A stretch of DNA of 42,037 nucleotides, from positions 1-42,037 of IMG/VR virus record IMGVR_UViG_3300020467_000013. The stretch is one strand, 5' to 3'. Positions 21,694-30,905 of the stretch are shown piece after piece. Source of the DNA: a virus. The notes under the pieces were generated by a model. The model ran no database searches. It was not told where the DNA came from and saw nothing but the letters and a program-made list of their open reading frames with translations. The position numbers and the translations under genes were made by a program. The first letter of the stretch is position 1. The number at the start of each line of letters is the position of its first letter.

Positions 21694-22129
21694 GTCTTAT
21701 TCTGGAAAATTTAAACCAATTAATTACAAAAAGTATAAAGGGGATCCTACTAACATTATTTATAGGTCTTTGTGGGAAAAAAAGTTTATGCTATACTGTG
21801 ACAAGAATGAAAACATTTTGGAGTGGGGAAGTGAAGAAATTATTATTCCTTATCGTAGTCCCGTGGATAATCGTATTCACCGTTATTTTCCCGATTTTTA
21901 CGTTAAGGCAAGAACCAAGACAGGAAAGCTCGCAAAGAGCATTATCGAAATTAAACCTTATGCACAGACTCAGCAACCGAAACGTAAGAAGATTAAGGTA
22001 ACTAGATCCTATTTATCAGAAGTAAAGACTTTTGCAGTAAATAACGCTAAATGGAAGGCTGCAGGTGAATATTGTAAGGATCGTAGAATGACTTTCTTGA
22101 TATTAACAGAAAACGAACTCAGGGTATGA
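21692..22129 (+). CDS. 4: Head completion protein gp4
   Basis: 145 aa from the ATG at 21692; an open extension lies inside gp48. 'YRSLWEKKFMLYCDKN', 'EEIIIPY', 'HRYFPDFYV' and 'IIEIKPYAQT' fit gp4/gp50, a small head-completion protein with a TnsA-like or PD-(D/E)XK nuclease fold (Asp in PDFYV, Glu-x-Lys in EIK). It is thought to trim DNA or seal the filled head before tail joining. The stop overlaps the next ATG. Confidence 0.85.
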   Translation: MSYSGKFKPINYKKYKGDPTNIIYRSLWEKKFMLYCDKNENILEWGSEEIIIPYRSPVDNRIHRYFPDFYVKARTKTGKLAKSIIEIKPYAQTQQPKRKKIKVTRSYLSEVKTFAVNNAKWKAAGEYCKDRRMTFLILTENELRV

Positions 22130-22602
22130 GCATTTTTAACGACGTAAAGGATTTAGCGGGCGGTCAACCAAAGAGCAGAGATTGGTACCGTTCACAGCTA
22201 CTTTATGGGTTACAGGACTATGATGGTGGTTTTAAGACTGGTGACATCATATTTTTCTCATACAGTCCACAAACTCCATCACCACCATTACCATGGTATG
22301 ACCAATATCCTATGGTACAGGTAACGGAGAGAGATACCAATAAAGGACAATTTACAGGTGGTAATCTACATTATCTACGACCAAACTTCCGAAGGTCAGT
22401 AGGTAAAATGTGGGCAACTGGTGCATATCAATATCCTATGCAGTGCTATCATAAATACTTTATGTCAAGTGTATCTAACCCTAAAATAGTACCTAGGGAA
22501 GAATTTGTTAATTGGAACCCCTTGCCACTAGAAAAATTCTGGATTAAGCGAGGGGGAATGTGGATGGATATTCCTAGCAGCCATATATGGAGTAGAGTTT
22601 AA
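22126..22602 (+). CDS. Probable structural or assembly protein (158 aa)
   Basis: MSIFNDVKDLAGGQPKSRDW..., rich in Trp, Tyr and Pro (about 15% aromatic), with 'GDIIFFSYSP' and 'WYDQYPMVQV' blocks. It lies between gp4 and a tail-tube-like protein with overlaps of 4 and 1 bp. I do not recognise it; the context suggests a virion assembly role. Confidence 0.6.
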   Translation: MSIFNDVKDLAGGQPKSRDWYRSQLLYGLQDYDGGFKTGDIIFFSYSPQTPSPPLPWYDQYPMVQVTERDTNKGQFTGGNLHYLRPNFRRSVGKMWATGAYQYPMQCYHKYFMSSVSNPKIVPREEFVNWNPLPLEKFWIKRGGMWMDIPSSHIWSRV

Positions 22603-23387
22603 TGGCATTCGAAGAGACACCGACTGTAGTTGATGAACTTAATTATAGTCCGAATTATTTTCAGACATTTCAGGAAGCTGTTGCAATGGGTCATTTGGAA
22701 CCCGCACGCAACAACTTATTTGAGATTGTCATGAGTATACCAGTAGTTATGGGACCTGTTAATCAGCTTAGTCAGGCATCTACAGGATGGTTGTCTTCGG
22801 ATGCTAATGGTAGAAATATAAGAAAGAATGTTAGTTTATTTGCAACCAGTGTTACTGTTCCATCGAGAAATGTAGCAACTACAGAAGTTCATGTGAGTGG
22901 AATGAACCGTAGTTATGCTAGTGGGCAGTCACCAACTGATTTGGATATTACTTTTTTGGTAACTAAAGATAACCAACATAGAGCATTTTTTGAGCAATGG
23001 ATGCATAACTGTGCTTCTGATGCAGATAATACAGTAGGATTTTACGATCAATATACAACACAGTTGCAAATAGTTAAGTGGGAGAGTGGATCTAATACAT
23101 GGTTAAACAAACAAATAGGTGAAGGAAGCGATAGAGTAGATTACAAGTTTAGAATGAATCAAGCGACTGCTGTCTATAAGTGCTTTGGGGTATTCCCAAA
23201 GAACATAGGCACAATCACCCTAAATAATGACGCTAGGTCTCTCCTAGAACTGAATATTCAGTTTCAGATGGAAAGATATAGATTTGACACAGTTAACATT
23301 GATGGACTCAAGACTACAGCACAAGCTAAGCATGTAACTGCGAGCACCATCCCTTCTGGTGGAGAGTTCTCCAAATATGGTGTCTAA
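22602..23387 (+). CDS. Tail-tube-like baseplate protein (gp19/gp54 type)
   Basis: 261 aa. After a short N-terminal arm, 'RNNLFEIVMSIPV', 'SLFATSVTVPSRNVAT' and 'LDITFLVTKDNQHRAFFEQWM' follow the pattern of the T4 gp19/gp54 tail-tube fold, where a beta-barrel ring stacks on the hub. gp54 (tube initiator) is the best guess because gp48 is adjacent, but a second tube-like structural protein cannot be excluded. Confidence 0.6.
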   Translation: MAFEETPTVVDELNYSPNYFQTFQEAVAMGHLEPARNNLFEIVMSIPVVMGPVNQLSQASTGWLSSDANGRNIRKNVSLFATSVTVPSRNVATTEVHVSGMNRSYASGQSPTDLDITFLVTKDNQHRAFFEQWMHNCASDADNTVGFYDQYTTQLQIVKWESGSNTWLNKQIGEGSDRVDYKFRMNQATAVYKCFGVFPKNIGTITLNNDARSLLELNIQFQMERYRFDTVNIDGLKTTAQAKHVTASTIPSGGEFSKYGV

Positions 23388-23413
23388 ATAAAAATATCGT
23401 AATATATTAAATT

Positions 23414-24115
23414 ATGCCTTTACCAAAACTTGCAGTGCCTGACTATGACTGCGTACTACCTGTTACTGGTACAAAAGTCAGTTATAGACCATTTCTTGTG
23501 AAAGAGGAGAAATTGCTTTACATAGCAATGGAAACTCAAGATGAGAAAGAAATGGCAAAAGCAGTTAAGACTATCCTTAAAGCATGTACCAATGTGAAAG
23601 ATATCAATAAACTGCCTACCTTTGAGATTGAGTATTTGTTTTTGAGAATCCGTGCTAAAGCAGTCGGTGAATCAAGTGAATTTAAAGTAACATGCCCTGA
23701 TGATAAAAAGACAAAGATCGATGTCAAACTCGATTTGGAAGAAATTGAGGTACAAATACCGAAGGAACATAAAAAGATCCTTACTATAGATGATGATATT
23801 AAGATTGAGATGAAATATCCGTCTCTAAATGCGTTTATTGATCGTAATATGAAGAACGACCCTACTATGGAAGACGTTTTTGACTTATCTGCATCATGTA
23901 TTGACAAAGTATATCAGGGAGAAGAGATCTATGACTCTTTCACAGCGAAAGAAGCACATGATTTCATTGGTGATATGAATCAGGATCAATTTGCTAAGAT
24001 CCAAGATTTCTTTGAGACTATGCCTAAACTTGAGCATACGATTACCGTATTTAATCCTAAGACTAAGAAAAAGAGTGAGCTAAAACTGGAGGGACTTGCA
24101 AGTTTTTTCGGGTAG
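23414..24115 (+). CDS. 26: Baseplate hub assembly chaperone gp26-like
   Basis: 233 aa. 'YRPFLVKEEKLLYIAMETQD' and 'LFLRIRAKAVGE' match the T4 gp26 family (T4_baseplate) well. These proteins help fold or assemble the tape-measure and hub. The next small gene plus large downstream tape-measure-like genes form the usual chaperone-chaperone-tape-measure order. The start ATG lies 26 bp past the previous stop. Confidence 0.82.
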   Translation: MPLPKLAVPDYDCVLPVTGTKVSYRPFLVKEEKLLYIAMETQDEKEMAKAVKTILKACTNVKDINKLPTFEIEYLFLRIRAKAVGESSEFKVTCPDDKKTKIDVKLDLEEIEVQIPKEHKKILTIDDDIKIEMKYPSLNAFIDRNMKNDPTMEDVFDLSASCIDKVYQGEEIYDSFTAKEAHDFIGDMNQDQFAKIQDFFETMPKLEHTITVFNPKTKKKSELKLEGLASFFG

Positions 24116-24117
24116 CA

Positions 24118-24312
24118 TTGATGCACGATAGTCTTGAGAACATGTACAAGACTAATTTCGCATTGATGCAACATCACAAATATAGTCTTACTGAATTGGA
24201 AAATATGATGCCTTGGGAGAGAGACATTTATGTCAACCTTCTAATTGCACATATTAATGAGGTTGAGCAGCAAAGAAAACAAGCACAGAATAAGAACAGA
24301 GTAAGTCTCTAA
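24118..24312 (+). CDS. 51: Small hub assembly protein gp51-like (64 aa)
   Basis: MMHDSLENMYKTNFALMQHH...NMMPWERDIYVNLLIAHINE, helical. 'MPWERDIYVNLL' and the length fit the gp51-like partner that follows gp26 in cyanomyoviruses, comparable to the small downstream product of tail-assembly chaperone pairs. It starts two bases after the gp26 stop and overlaps the next gene by one base. Confidence 0.65.
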   Translation: MMHDSLENMYKTNFALMQHHKYSLTELENMMPWERDIYVNLLIAHINEVEQQRKQAQNKNRVSL

Positions 24313-26747
24313 TGGCAACTGCAGCAGTAAGAAAGTTTATCTCAATTAATCCCAAAAGAGGAAGTACTCCTTTTGGGACGCAGATTAAAGCTCAGACTAT
24401 TGCTTATAATAGACTTGGTGGTACATTAACTGGTATTGGTCAGAACTTGGCAAATATCGTCAATATGATGGAGTTTCAGAAAGAGTTTCTCTCTGATAAT
24501 TTCTTAGACAGAAAGAAAGAGCAGGATGAAGAGGTCGAAAAGAAACTCGACATGAGGACTGCTACTGCAAAGAAAAAGAAGAAAGAAGCAAATCTAGAAG
24601 AAGATTTAGAAGCAGAAGAAGCACAAGAGGGTCTAGATGAGGATGAAGCAAATGAAGAAGGTGTAAACAAAGCGAAACAGACTCCTAAGAAGGAATTATC
24701 TTGGATGGAGGAGTTTCTAAAACCATTTGCACCAATAGCAGGTTTCTTAGGAAGTCTATTACAGGGATTTGTTGCATATAAGTTCTTTAAGTTTCTGGGA
24801 GATAAAAAACAAAATGAAACTATAAAAACATTGCTCAAATTCTTTGGAGCAATGGGTAAGATGGTCTTTAAGTTAGTCAGTTGGGGCATGGATAATGTTC
24901 TGACGGGTGTTGGTAATATATTCGGAGATAAAGATCCAGGTCAAACTAACTTTGAGAAAGCATTCGAAGCAATGTTTGGGGTCTTTAAGATCATAGGTGG
25001 AATGGCAAGTTTCTGGTTAGCATCTAGGATGATGATGCCATGGAAACTTTTAAGTGATGTCAAAGCGATGAAAAACATCGGTAAGGCATTAACTAAAGGG
25101 GAGATGCCAGATAAACCACCAAAACCACCTAAACCTAAGACAAGAAGGTTTAAGAATATTGGTGACCGTGTTCGTACCATGCGTAGGAAACTACAGGTAA
25201 AGGCAGGTAGAACGATACAGAATGTCAAAAATTTTGGAAAGAATGCACTAAAAACTGGTAAAGATCTTTGGAAAAAGGGTAAAGGTCTTTGGAAAGGTAT
25301 CAAAAATCGTCTGGGACAAGCAGGACAAACTGGTAGGGGATTGTTTGGTAGACTAAAAGACTTTGCGGGTAAGAAGATTAATCAAACTAAAAACTTGGTA
25401 TCGGAGGGTGTAGAGTGGGCTGGAAAACAAGGTCAAAAATTTGGTCAATGGGCAGATGACTTTGGTAAATCATTTAGTAAGAGAATAAATGGCATAGTAG
25501 CTGGTATAAAAGAGAAAGCTGCTACTTGGGCTAAGAAGATTGGTGATATTGTAGAACTTGCTAAGAATCCTAAATTATTAGGAGAAAAAGTTAAGAATAT
25601 GCTTAAGGGATCAATGGATGATCTCCTTAAGAAGAATAAGACAGTAGGAAAGATTATGGGGATGGTTAAAGATCCCAAGAAAGCAGGAAAAGCAATAAAA
25701 GGATTATTAAAGGGTGCGAAGAATAATAAAAACATTTTAAAACTAAGAGAAGGACTTAAAGCAGCTAAAGCAGCAAAGATTGGTGGTGTTGATGCAGTTA
25801 TTGCTGCTGTTATGGGTCTTCTTGACTATACTGTATTTCAGGAATCTCCTATCAACGCTATTGTAAATGCAATAGGTGGACTTGTAGGATATACTGCAGG
25901 TTTTGCGATTGGTGCTCCGTTCGGTGGTGCACCTGGTTTCATCACTGGTATGGCAGGTGCAATGGTTGGAGATTTTATAGCAAGTAAATTACTACAAGGG
26001 TTAGCTAAGACTGGATTATCAAAGATACCAGATCCTATAATGAATGATGGTAGGATGCTTGTAAGAGATCCTTTCGGTGGTGGTGAAGAAGAAGGAGAGA
26101 AAGAAGAGGTAATACAGGACGACACTCCAAAACCAGATCCTCAAACAACAGTAATCCAAAGAAATGAACCTGGAATAATTAATGAACTTCAGTCTGGAGA
26201 ACGTCATCGTATATCTAATGCTCTGTATAGAGCTCGTATTGCTGCAGGTTTATCAAATAATGATTGGGATGGTAACCCTGCATATGAGGGTGATATAGAT
26301 TTAATTTTAGAATATCCTAATAACTATGCTCTTGAGAGTGGTCGTGTTAAAGCACCTGCTCGTGAAGAGAGCGATGAAGAGGAACTATCACAAAATGATA
26401 TAGACAATGCAGAAGATTTAATTACCTCGGATGAATCGTCCGATGGTTTTGATTTCTCTAGGGGAGGAGTCGTTCCATGGATAGAGCAGAATAAAAGGAT
26501 ACAGCAGTTATTAGATTCACCTATGGGTGATAAAATAGAAGATTTTGCCATAAATACTAAAGATAAACTTGGTGGAATACTTAGTAAAATAGGTAAACCT
26601 TTTAGGAGAAAGCCTAAGAAAAAGACTATAACCAATATAATTGTTGCAAGGCAACAAATATTCACTCCTGGTCAGTCAGTATCTGCACCTGCTCCAACGG
26701 TTGTGTATGGTCAGTCTCCAATGATGTTATCTGATAAGATGAAGTAG
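24312..26747 (+). CDS. Large tape-measure-like structural protein A (811 aa)
   Basis: Segments in order: a short N-terminal region, a charged coiled coil (about 60-120), a hydrophobic hairpin near 135-200, a Lys/Gly-rich repetitive part (about 270-480, with repeated 'GKxxWKxxK' blocks), an Ala/Gly hydrophobic domain (about 490-580) and a polar C-terminus with 'SRGGVVPW'. Such layouts are typical of tape-measure and pore-forming tail proteins. It follows the chaperone pair, so it is probably a gp29-type internal tail protein, but direct similarity cannot be judged here. Confidence 0.6.
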   Translation: MATAAVRKFISINPKRGSTPFGTQIKAQTIAYNRLGGTLTGIGQNLANIVNMMEFQKEFLSDNFLDRKKEQDEEVEKKLDMRTATAKKKKKEANLEEDLEAEEAQEGLDEDEANEEGVNKAKQTPKKELSWMEEFLKPFAPIAGFLGSLLQGFVAYKFFKFLGDKKQNETIKTLLKFFGAMGKMVFKLVSWGMDNVLTGVGNIFGDKDPGQTNFEKAFEAMFGVFKIIGGMASFWLASRMMMPWKLLSDVKAMKNIGKALTKGEMPDKPPKPPKPKTRRFKNIGDRVRTMRRKLQVKAGRTIQNVKNFGKNALKTGKDLWKKGKGLWKGIKNRLGQAGQTGRGLFGRLKDFAGKKINQTKNLVSEGVEWAGKQGQKFGQWADDFGKSFSKRINGIVAGIKEKAATWAKKIGDIVELAKNPKLLGEKVKNMLKGSMDDLLKKNKTVGKIMGMVKDPKKAGKAIKGLLKGAKNNKNILKLREGLKAAKAAKIGGVDAVIAAVMGLLDYTVFQESPINAIVNAIGGLVGYTAGFAIGAPFGGAPGFITGMAGAMVGDFIASKLLQGLAKTGLSKIPDPIMNDGRMLVRDPFGGGEEEGEKEEVIQDDTPKPDPQTTVIQRNEPGIINELQSGERHRISNALYRARIAAGLSNNDWDGNPAYEGDIDLILEYPNNYALESGRVKAPAREESDEEELSQNDIDNAEDLITSDESSDGFDFSRGGVVPWIEQNKRIQQLLDSPMGDKIEDFAINTKDKLGGILSKIGKPFRRKPKKKTITNIIVARQQIFTPGQSVSAPAPTVVYGQSPMMLSDKMK

Positions 26748-26748
26748 T

Positions 26749-28992
26749 ATGGCAAAAGCAAGACTATACAAAATGGTTACACCACCCAAGATAAAGGGTG
26801 GACTTACTATACAAGTTGGTGGTAAGACAGTTACTGGTGCTAGTGAGGGTATGACCTCATTGATAAAAGCAACCAATAGTATAGGTGCGACTACTAATAG
26901 TATTGCTATTATTGTGGAGAAGATGAACAAGACATTTGCTGACAGTATGCAAATGCAGATACAACAGCAACAGGATTTAGCAGATCAAAGAGAAGCAGGA
27001 GTAGAGAAGTTAGTTACACAGAGAAAAGAAGAAGCAGAGGATTTAGAAAGGCAAAAAGATCTAGAAGATGATTTAGCTGCAGAAAATCAGCAGGAAGGAA
27101 AAGGGAAGAAAAAGGGAGGAGGACTCGCTTATACTGCAGGAGAGGTAGTTGGTACTGCTGTTTCTAATGCATTTGGATTCTTTTCAGGTATAGCAAAATT
27201 CATAGGTAATGCCTTTAAGACGTTAATTACCTTCACATTACTCAAATGGATGGGTAATCCTGAAAACCAGAAGAAACTAAAGAAACTGATATCAGGTATA
27301 GCTAGAATAGGAAAATGGTTGTTCACGTTGGGTGGATGGTTAATTGATTTCGGACTTGGTGGTCTTGTAGATTTTATATCAAATCCCGTAAGTTTTAAGG
27401 GTATATTTGGAATTATTAAGTTCCTCACTGCAGCAGCAATCTTTTTTGCACCTGCTAAGATGGCTAAGTTTGGTCTAAAAGCAGTGATGTCATTGTTTAA
27501 AGGGGGTAAACTCTTTAAATTAATAAAAGGAATGCTTAAAGGACTGATGGGTGTCTTTAGGGGTATATTGGGATTCATTATGATGAGACCCAGAGCTGCT
27601 TTGATGATTGGTGGTGCATTGCTTGCAGCATGGGGATTAAAGAAGGTAATGACGAAGGATGAAGAAGAGGAGCAAGAAGAAGAGCAGAAAGAAGAGAAAG
27701 ATAATAAAAACAATGAACAAAAAACTGAACCACAAAGTTATGATGAATGGAGAGCAAATTATGATGCTTCGAATACAAGGATACAAACAAAAGAGGGTGT
27801 AGAATTAGGGGAAGGTGATGATGGTTTTGAGGAAGCACTAAAAGAGAATAGAGAAAACTTCATCGAAATGATGAATAAAACCAATCAGAATCAGAAAGCG
27901 ATTGGTGGTGAAGTTGCTTTACCCCAGATGGCAGCAGGTGGTTGGATATCTGGTCCTCAAGCAGGGTATCCTGTATCACTAGATGGTGGAAAGAGTACCT
28001 CATTTATAGGTCATGGTACAGAATATGTTGCAAGAAAGAAGAGTGGTGGTGCATTTGTAGTACCATATGACACCCCTGCAACAAGAGGAAATGCAGGTCT
28101 GACAGGTAGAAGACAGAAAGAAGCAGCAGATAAAGGGTATGCTATACCAAGTTTTAGTAGTGGTGGACTGATTAAAGGTATGGCAGCAGGTGGTCCTACA
28201 CCTGAACTGGGTAACATGAGCACCAAAGAATTAGTAGAAGCTGCTGCTCCTTCATTGATAGCGTTTATGAAACAGCATAATGAATTGATTGATAGTGATC
28301 CTGAGTTCTTTGGAACTCATATGAGAATTGAGATGGATAGAGACGGTAAGATGCCTAACTTTGGTAAGACTGTTGCTAATATGAGTGAATGGGCATTTAA
28401 TGAAGGTGTGAGTATGATAGAGGCTAATGAAGCAATAGAGGCAGAAGTTAAAGAAGCATTACTTAAGAAAATGGCATGGATTAGGAGCCAGACTCTAGAT
28501 AATCCTCACTTTAAGTCAGACTTAGCATTTAATCTTAATAGAGAGATACCTGGTACAGCAGCATATAGATTATACGAGAAAGCTAAAAATTCACCTAAGA
28601 ATATTGCGATCAAAGCAGGAATTCCTCCAGAAGAGGTGGCAAGACTATGGAATAGAAGAGGAAAATCTCAGGGTGGTGTAGTACAACCTGTTCATTTAGA
28701 TATGGGTGGTGTAGTACCAACTCCACATCAGGATACAGGTGGAATGAGTACAGGTGATTATATAGATGTTGATAGTATGGTGGAAGAGGAAGAAGAAGCA
28801 GGAAATGAAGTAAATGTAACTAACGGTGATCTTGCACCCATAAATCTAGGTAGTGGTCAAAATAAAACTGACATGAAACCTGCTAAACCTATATTCATTG
28901 ACAATAAATATGAACCACCAGCTAATGATTATTTCCGTACTAGATATGGAATGATGGCAGAATCAAATACTCCTCCCGTTGAGATGTTCTAA
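26749..28992 (+). CDS. Large tape-measure-like structural protein B (747 aa)
   Basis: Coiled coil near 65-110, hydrophobic helices at about 125-300, an acidic Glu-rich stretch near 305-325, then repeated 'GG' segments (GGWISGPQAGYPV, GGLIKGMAAGG, GGVVQPVHLDMGGVV) of the type that ends tape-measure proteins. It shares layout and GGVV motifs with protein A, so the two are probably paralogues or two parts of the internal tail. It starts one base after protein A and is followed directly by the gp27-like gene. Confidence 0.62.
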   Translation: MAKARLYKMVTPPKIKGGLTIQVGGKTVTGASEGMTSLIKATNSIGATTNSIAIIVEKMNKTFADSMQMQIQQQQDLADQREAGVEKLVTQRKEEAEDLERQKDLEDDLAAENQQEGKGKKKGGGLAYTAGEVVGTAVSNAFGFFSGIAKFIGNAFKTLITFTLLKWMGNPENQKKLKKLISGIARIGKWLFTLGGWLIDFGLGGLVDFISNPVSFKGIFGIIKFLTAAAIFFAPAKMAKFGLKAVMSLFKGGKLFKLIKGMLKGLMGVFRGILGFIMMRPRAALMIGGALLAAWGLKKVMTKDEEEEQEEEQKEEKDNKNNEQKTEPQSYDEWRANYDASNTRIQTKEGVELGEGDDGFEEALKENRENFIEMMNKTNQNQKAIGGEVALPQMAAGGWISGPQAGYPVSLDGGKSTSFIGHGTEYVARKKSGGAFVVPYDTPATRGNAGLTGRRQKEAADKGYAIPSFSSGGLIKGMAAGGPTPELGNMSTKELVEAAAPSLIAFMKQHNELIDSDPEFFGTHMRIEMDRDGKMPNFGKTVANMSEWAFNEGVSMIEANEAIEAEVKEALLKKMAWIRSQTLDNPHFKSDLAFNLNREIPGTAAYRLYEKAKNSPKNIAIKAGIPPEEVARLWNRRGKSQGGVVQPVHLDMGGVVPTPHQDTGGMSTGDYIDVDSMVEEEEEAGNEVNVTNGDLAPINLGSGQNKTDMKPAKPIFIDNKYEPPANDYFRTRYGMMAESNTPPVEMF

Positions 28993-30609
28993 ATGTCAGC
29001 TACACAATCCGCTAAAGAATATAGATTACATGATGCGTACATTCTTATGAATGATGATAAGTACGACATTACAGGTATGATTGCTGAATTCCAGTGGTAT
29101 GAAACCATAGATTCACCATTCATCCGTTGTGATATCACTATGTTAGATACTATTCAGTTTGGTGATAATCTATTTGGTGATGAAATGTTAAAGTTATGCT
29201 TTGAGACCTATGCAGCTGTTAAACCTGAGAACAGGGGAACAAGAGATCCAGAAAGAGAAATTATAGATCATGATCTACAGATCTATAAGATTGGATCAGT
29301 ATCTAAGATGGAAAGGAAGAAAGCGTATATACTCCATTGTGCATCACCAGAAGTATATCTAAACGAAGCAAACAGAACATTCGGTGGGTATGGTCCTTAT
29401 GCTCAGAAAGCAGAGGTAGTAAAGGATGTCATAGTTAATAAACTTAAAGCACCTCAAAAGATAAAGCACGATGAAGCAATAGAACCACATAGTAATATTA
29501 ATTTTGTATCACCTAATTGGAGACCTGTTGACTGCATCAGTTATTTGACTGATAAGGTAGTTAGAAAGGAACCTAAAGGTGGAACAGGTGGTAAGAAGAT
29601 ATCTCAGTCAGGGTTTTTCTTCTATGAAAATAGATTTGGATTTAATTTCCATAGTATCGATAAACTCTGTGAACAGGACAGCATAGAGACCTATACTTAT
29701 ATGCAGGCTAACGTAGAAGGTAAAACTACAGGTGATAGTGCTTATCGTATTGAGAGTATTGTGTATCCAGAAAGAATGAATCATTTGGATAAAATGAGAT
29801 CAGGATTATATAAGAGTATTAGTTATGGTCTTGTAGTTCCTGCTCTTTCTGAGAGTGCTGTACCTAATACATCTGCTACTAGCAGTGGTCTATTTGATAG
29901 ATTAGGTGAGATATACAATAATACTACACAGATTGTTGGGGATGCTATTACTGCAGTTAATGAAGGAGAGTTCTCAGATTACCTAGCAGATGCACAGACA
30001 CAGATTAATTTCTTTAACTCAGGTGGAGAAGCAAATCGTTCATTCAGTATGGATATTAATGCCAATCTCCTAAACTGGAAGAATACTCAAACTCAAATCA
30101 ATACTGCAGAGAATCAGACAAAACCAGGAGGAACTAAGTTACCACCAGCTATTACTTTCTTTGGTAAAGTTTTTCAGATAGCATCTACCTTAGAGGAGGG
30201 ATTTCCATATGATAAGAAAAAGATTGCTTTATATGAAGAAGATCATCCCACTAGGATAAAGGTTAAAGTTCTTCCAAAATATACACAACAGACGAATAAT
30301 CAAACTAATAATGGTGCTGATAATGCACCAGAAGACATACTCGCAGTTATGAATTATGCATCTGCTAGAGTGGCATTACTGAATACATTATCATTAACTA
30401 TTACCGTGCCAGGTAATACTGCATTGTACGCAGGAGGAGTTATCACATGTGTTATACCTTCATCTAAACAGACTGAGGGTACTAATACAGTCGAAGGAGA
30501 TGAGAAATATAGTGGTAAGTACCTAATAAAAGGACTAAAACACAGTTACAATAAAGAGGGAATGCAGACACAACTGGTGTTATGTCGGGATTCAGTACCC
30601 AATACTTAG
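28993..30609 (+). CDS. gp27-like baseplate hub protein (538 aa)
   Basis: 'ILMNDDKYDITGMIAEFQWY' and 'YTYMQANVEG' recall the tube-like domains of gp27, the trimer under the tail tube that holds gp5. The C-terminus 'YSGKYLIKGLKHSYNKEGMQ' matches the end of this hub family. The position before gp5 (31977), interrupted only by the cp12/cpeT insert, supports it. An N-terminal membrane-free start directly abuts the previous stop. Confidence 0.65.
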   Translation: MSATQSAKEYRLHDAYILMNDDKYDITGMIAEFQWYETIDSPFIRCDITMLDTIQFGDNLFGDEMLKLCFETYAAVKPENRGTRDPEREIIDHDLQIYKIGSVSKMERKKAYILHCASPEVYLNEANRTFGGYGPYAQKAEVVKDVIVNKLKAPQKIKHDEAIEPHSNINFVSPNWRPVDCISYLTDKVVRKEPKGGTGGKKISQSGFFFYENRFGFNFHSIDKLCEQDSIETYTYMQANVEGKTTGDSAYRIESIVYPERMNHLDKMRSGLYKSISYGLVVPALSESAVPNTSATSSGLFDRLGEIYNNTTQIVGDAITAVNEGEFSDYLADAQTQINFFNSGGEANRSFSMDINANLLNWKNTQTQINTAENQTKPGGTKLPPAITFFGKVFQIASTLEEGFPYDKKKIALYEEDHPTRIKVKVLPKYTQQTNNQTNNGADNAPEDILAVMNYASARVALLNTLSLTITVPGNTALYAGGVITCVIPSSKQTEGTNTVEGDEKYSGKYLIKGLKHSYNKEGMQTQLVLCRDSVPNT

Positions 30610-30615
30610 GTTTTG

Positions 30616-30624
30616 TGCTATAAT
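30616..30624 (+). promoter_or_regulatory. Extended -10 promoter before cp12
   Basis: TGC-TATAAT (TATAAT at 30619-30624) without a clear -35. CCTAAATA (30628-30635) follows and may add late transcription. A GTAC...GTAC palindrome lies at 30641-30656. Together they suggest that the cp12 island has its own expression. Confidence 0.5.
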
Positions 30625-30661
30625 TTACCTAAATAATAGTGTACTATATAAGGTACGGATT

Positions 30662-30889
30662 ATGCATACAATAGAAGAACACATCCAAAAAGATAAGCAG
30701 ATAGTTGATGATCCTCAAACTAATCCTGCAGCACGCAGACATTATAAAGAGGAACTACATGAACTCGAAGAGTACATGCAGCATCATAAATCAGAAATAG
30801 ATGCAGGAGATCATCATGATCCTAATGCATTAGAACTATTTTGCGAAATGCATCCCGACGAGCCTGAGTGCTTGGTTTACGACGATTAA
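30662..30889 (+). CDS. cp12: CP12-like Calvin-cycle inhibitor
   Basis: CP12 binds GAPDH and phosphoribulokinase and turns off the Calvin cycle in the dark. The C-terminal signature is plain: 'LELFCEMHPDEPECLVYDD' with Cys61 and Cys70 and the terminal YDD that enters the GAPDH active site. At 75 aa the size is normal. The N-terminal cysteine pair of host CP12 is absent and the central AWDxVEEL-like motif is only roughly kept (ELHELEEY). It should work with TalC to push carbon into the pentose phosphate pathway. Confidence 0.9.
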   Translation: MHTIEEHIQKDKQIVDDPQTNPAARRHYKEELHELEEYMQHHKSEIDAGDHHDPNALELFCEMHPDEPECLVYDD

Positions 30890-30905
30890 CAATTAAAATC
30901 ATATT

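Noticed and set aside
24476-27838. Several long minus-strand frames with hydrophobic, Ser/Phe/Pro-rich products
   Set aside because: They are antisense to the two tape-measure-like genes; Lys- and Glu-rich codons read backwards give Phe, Leu and Ser. No start sites or motifs.
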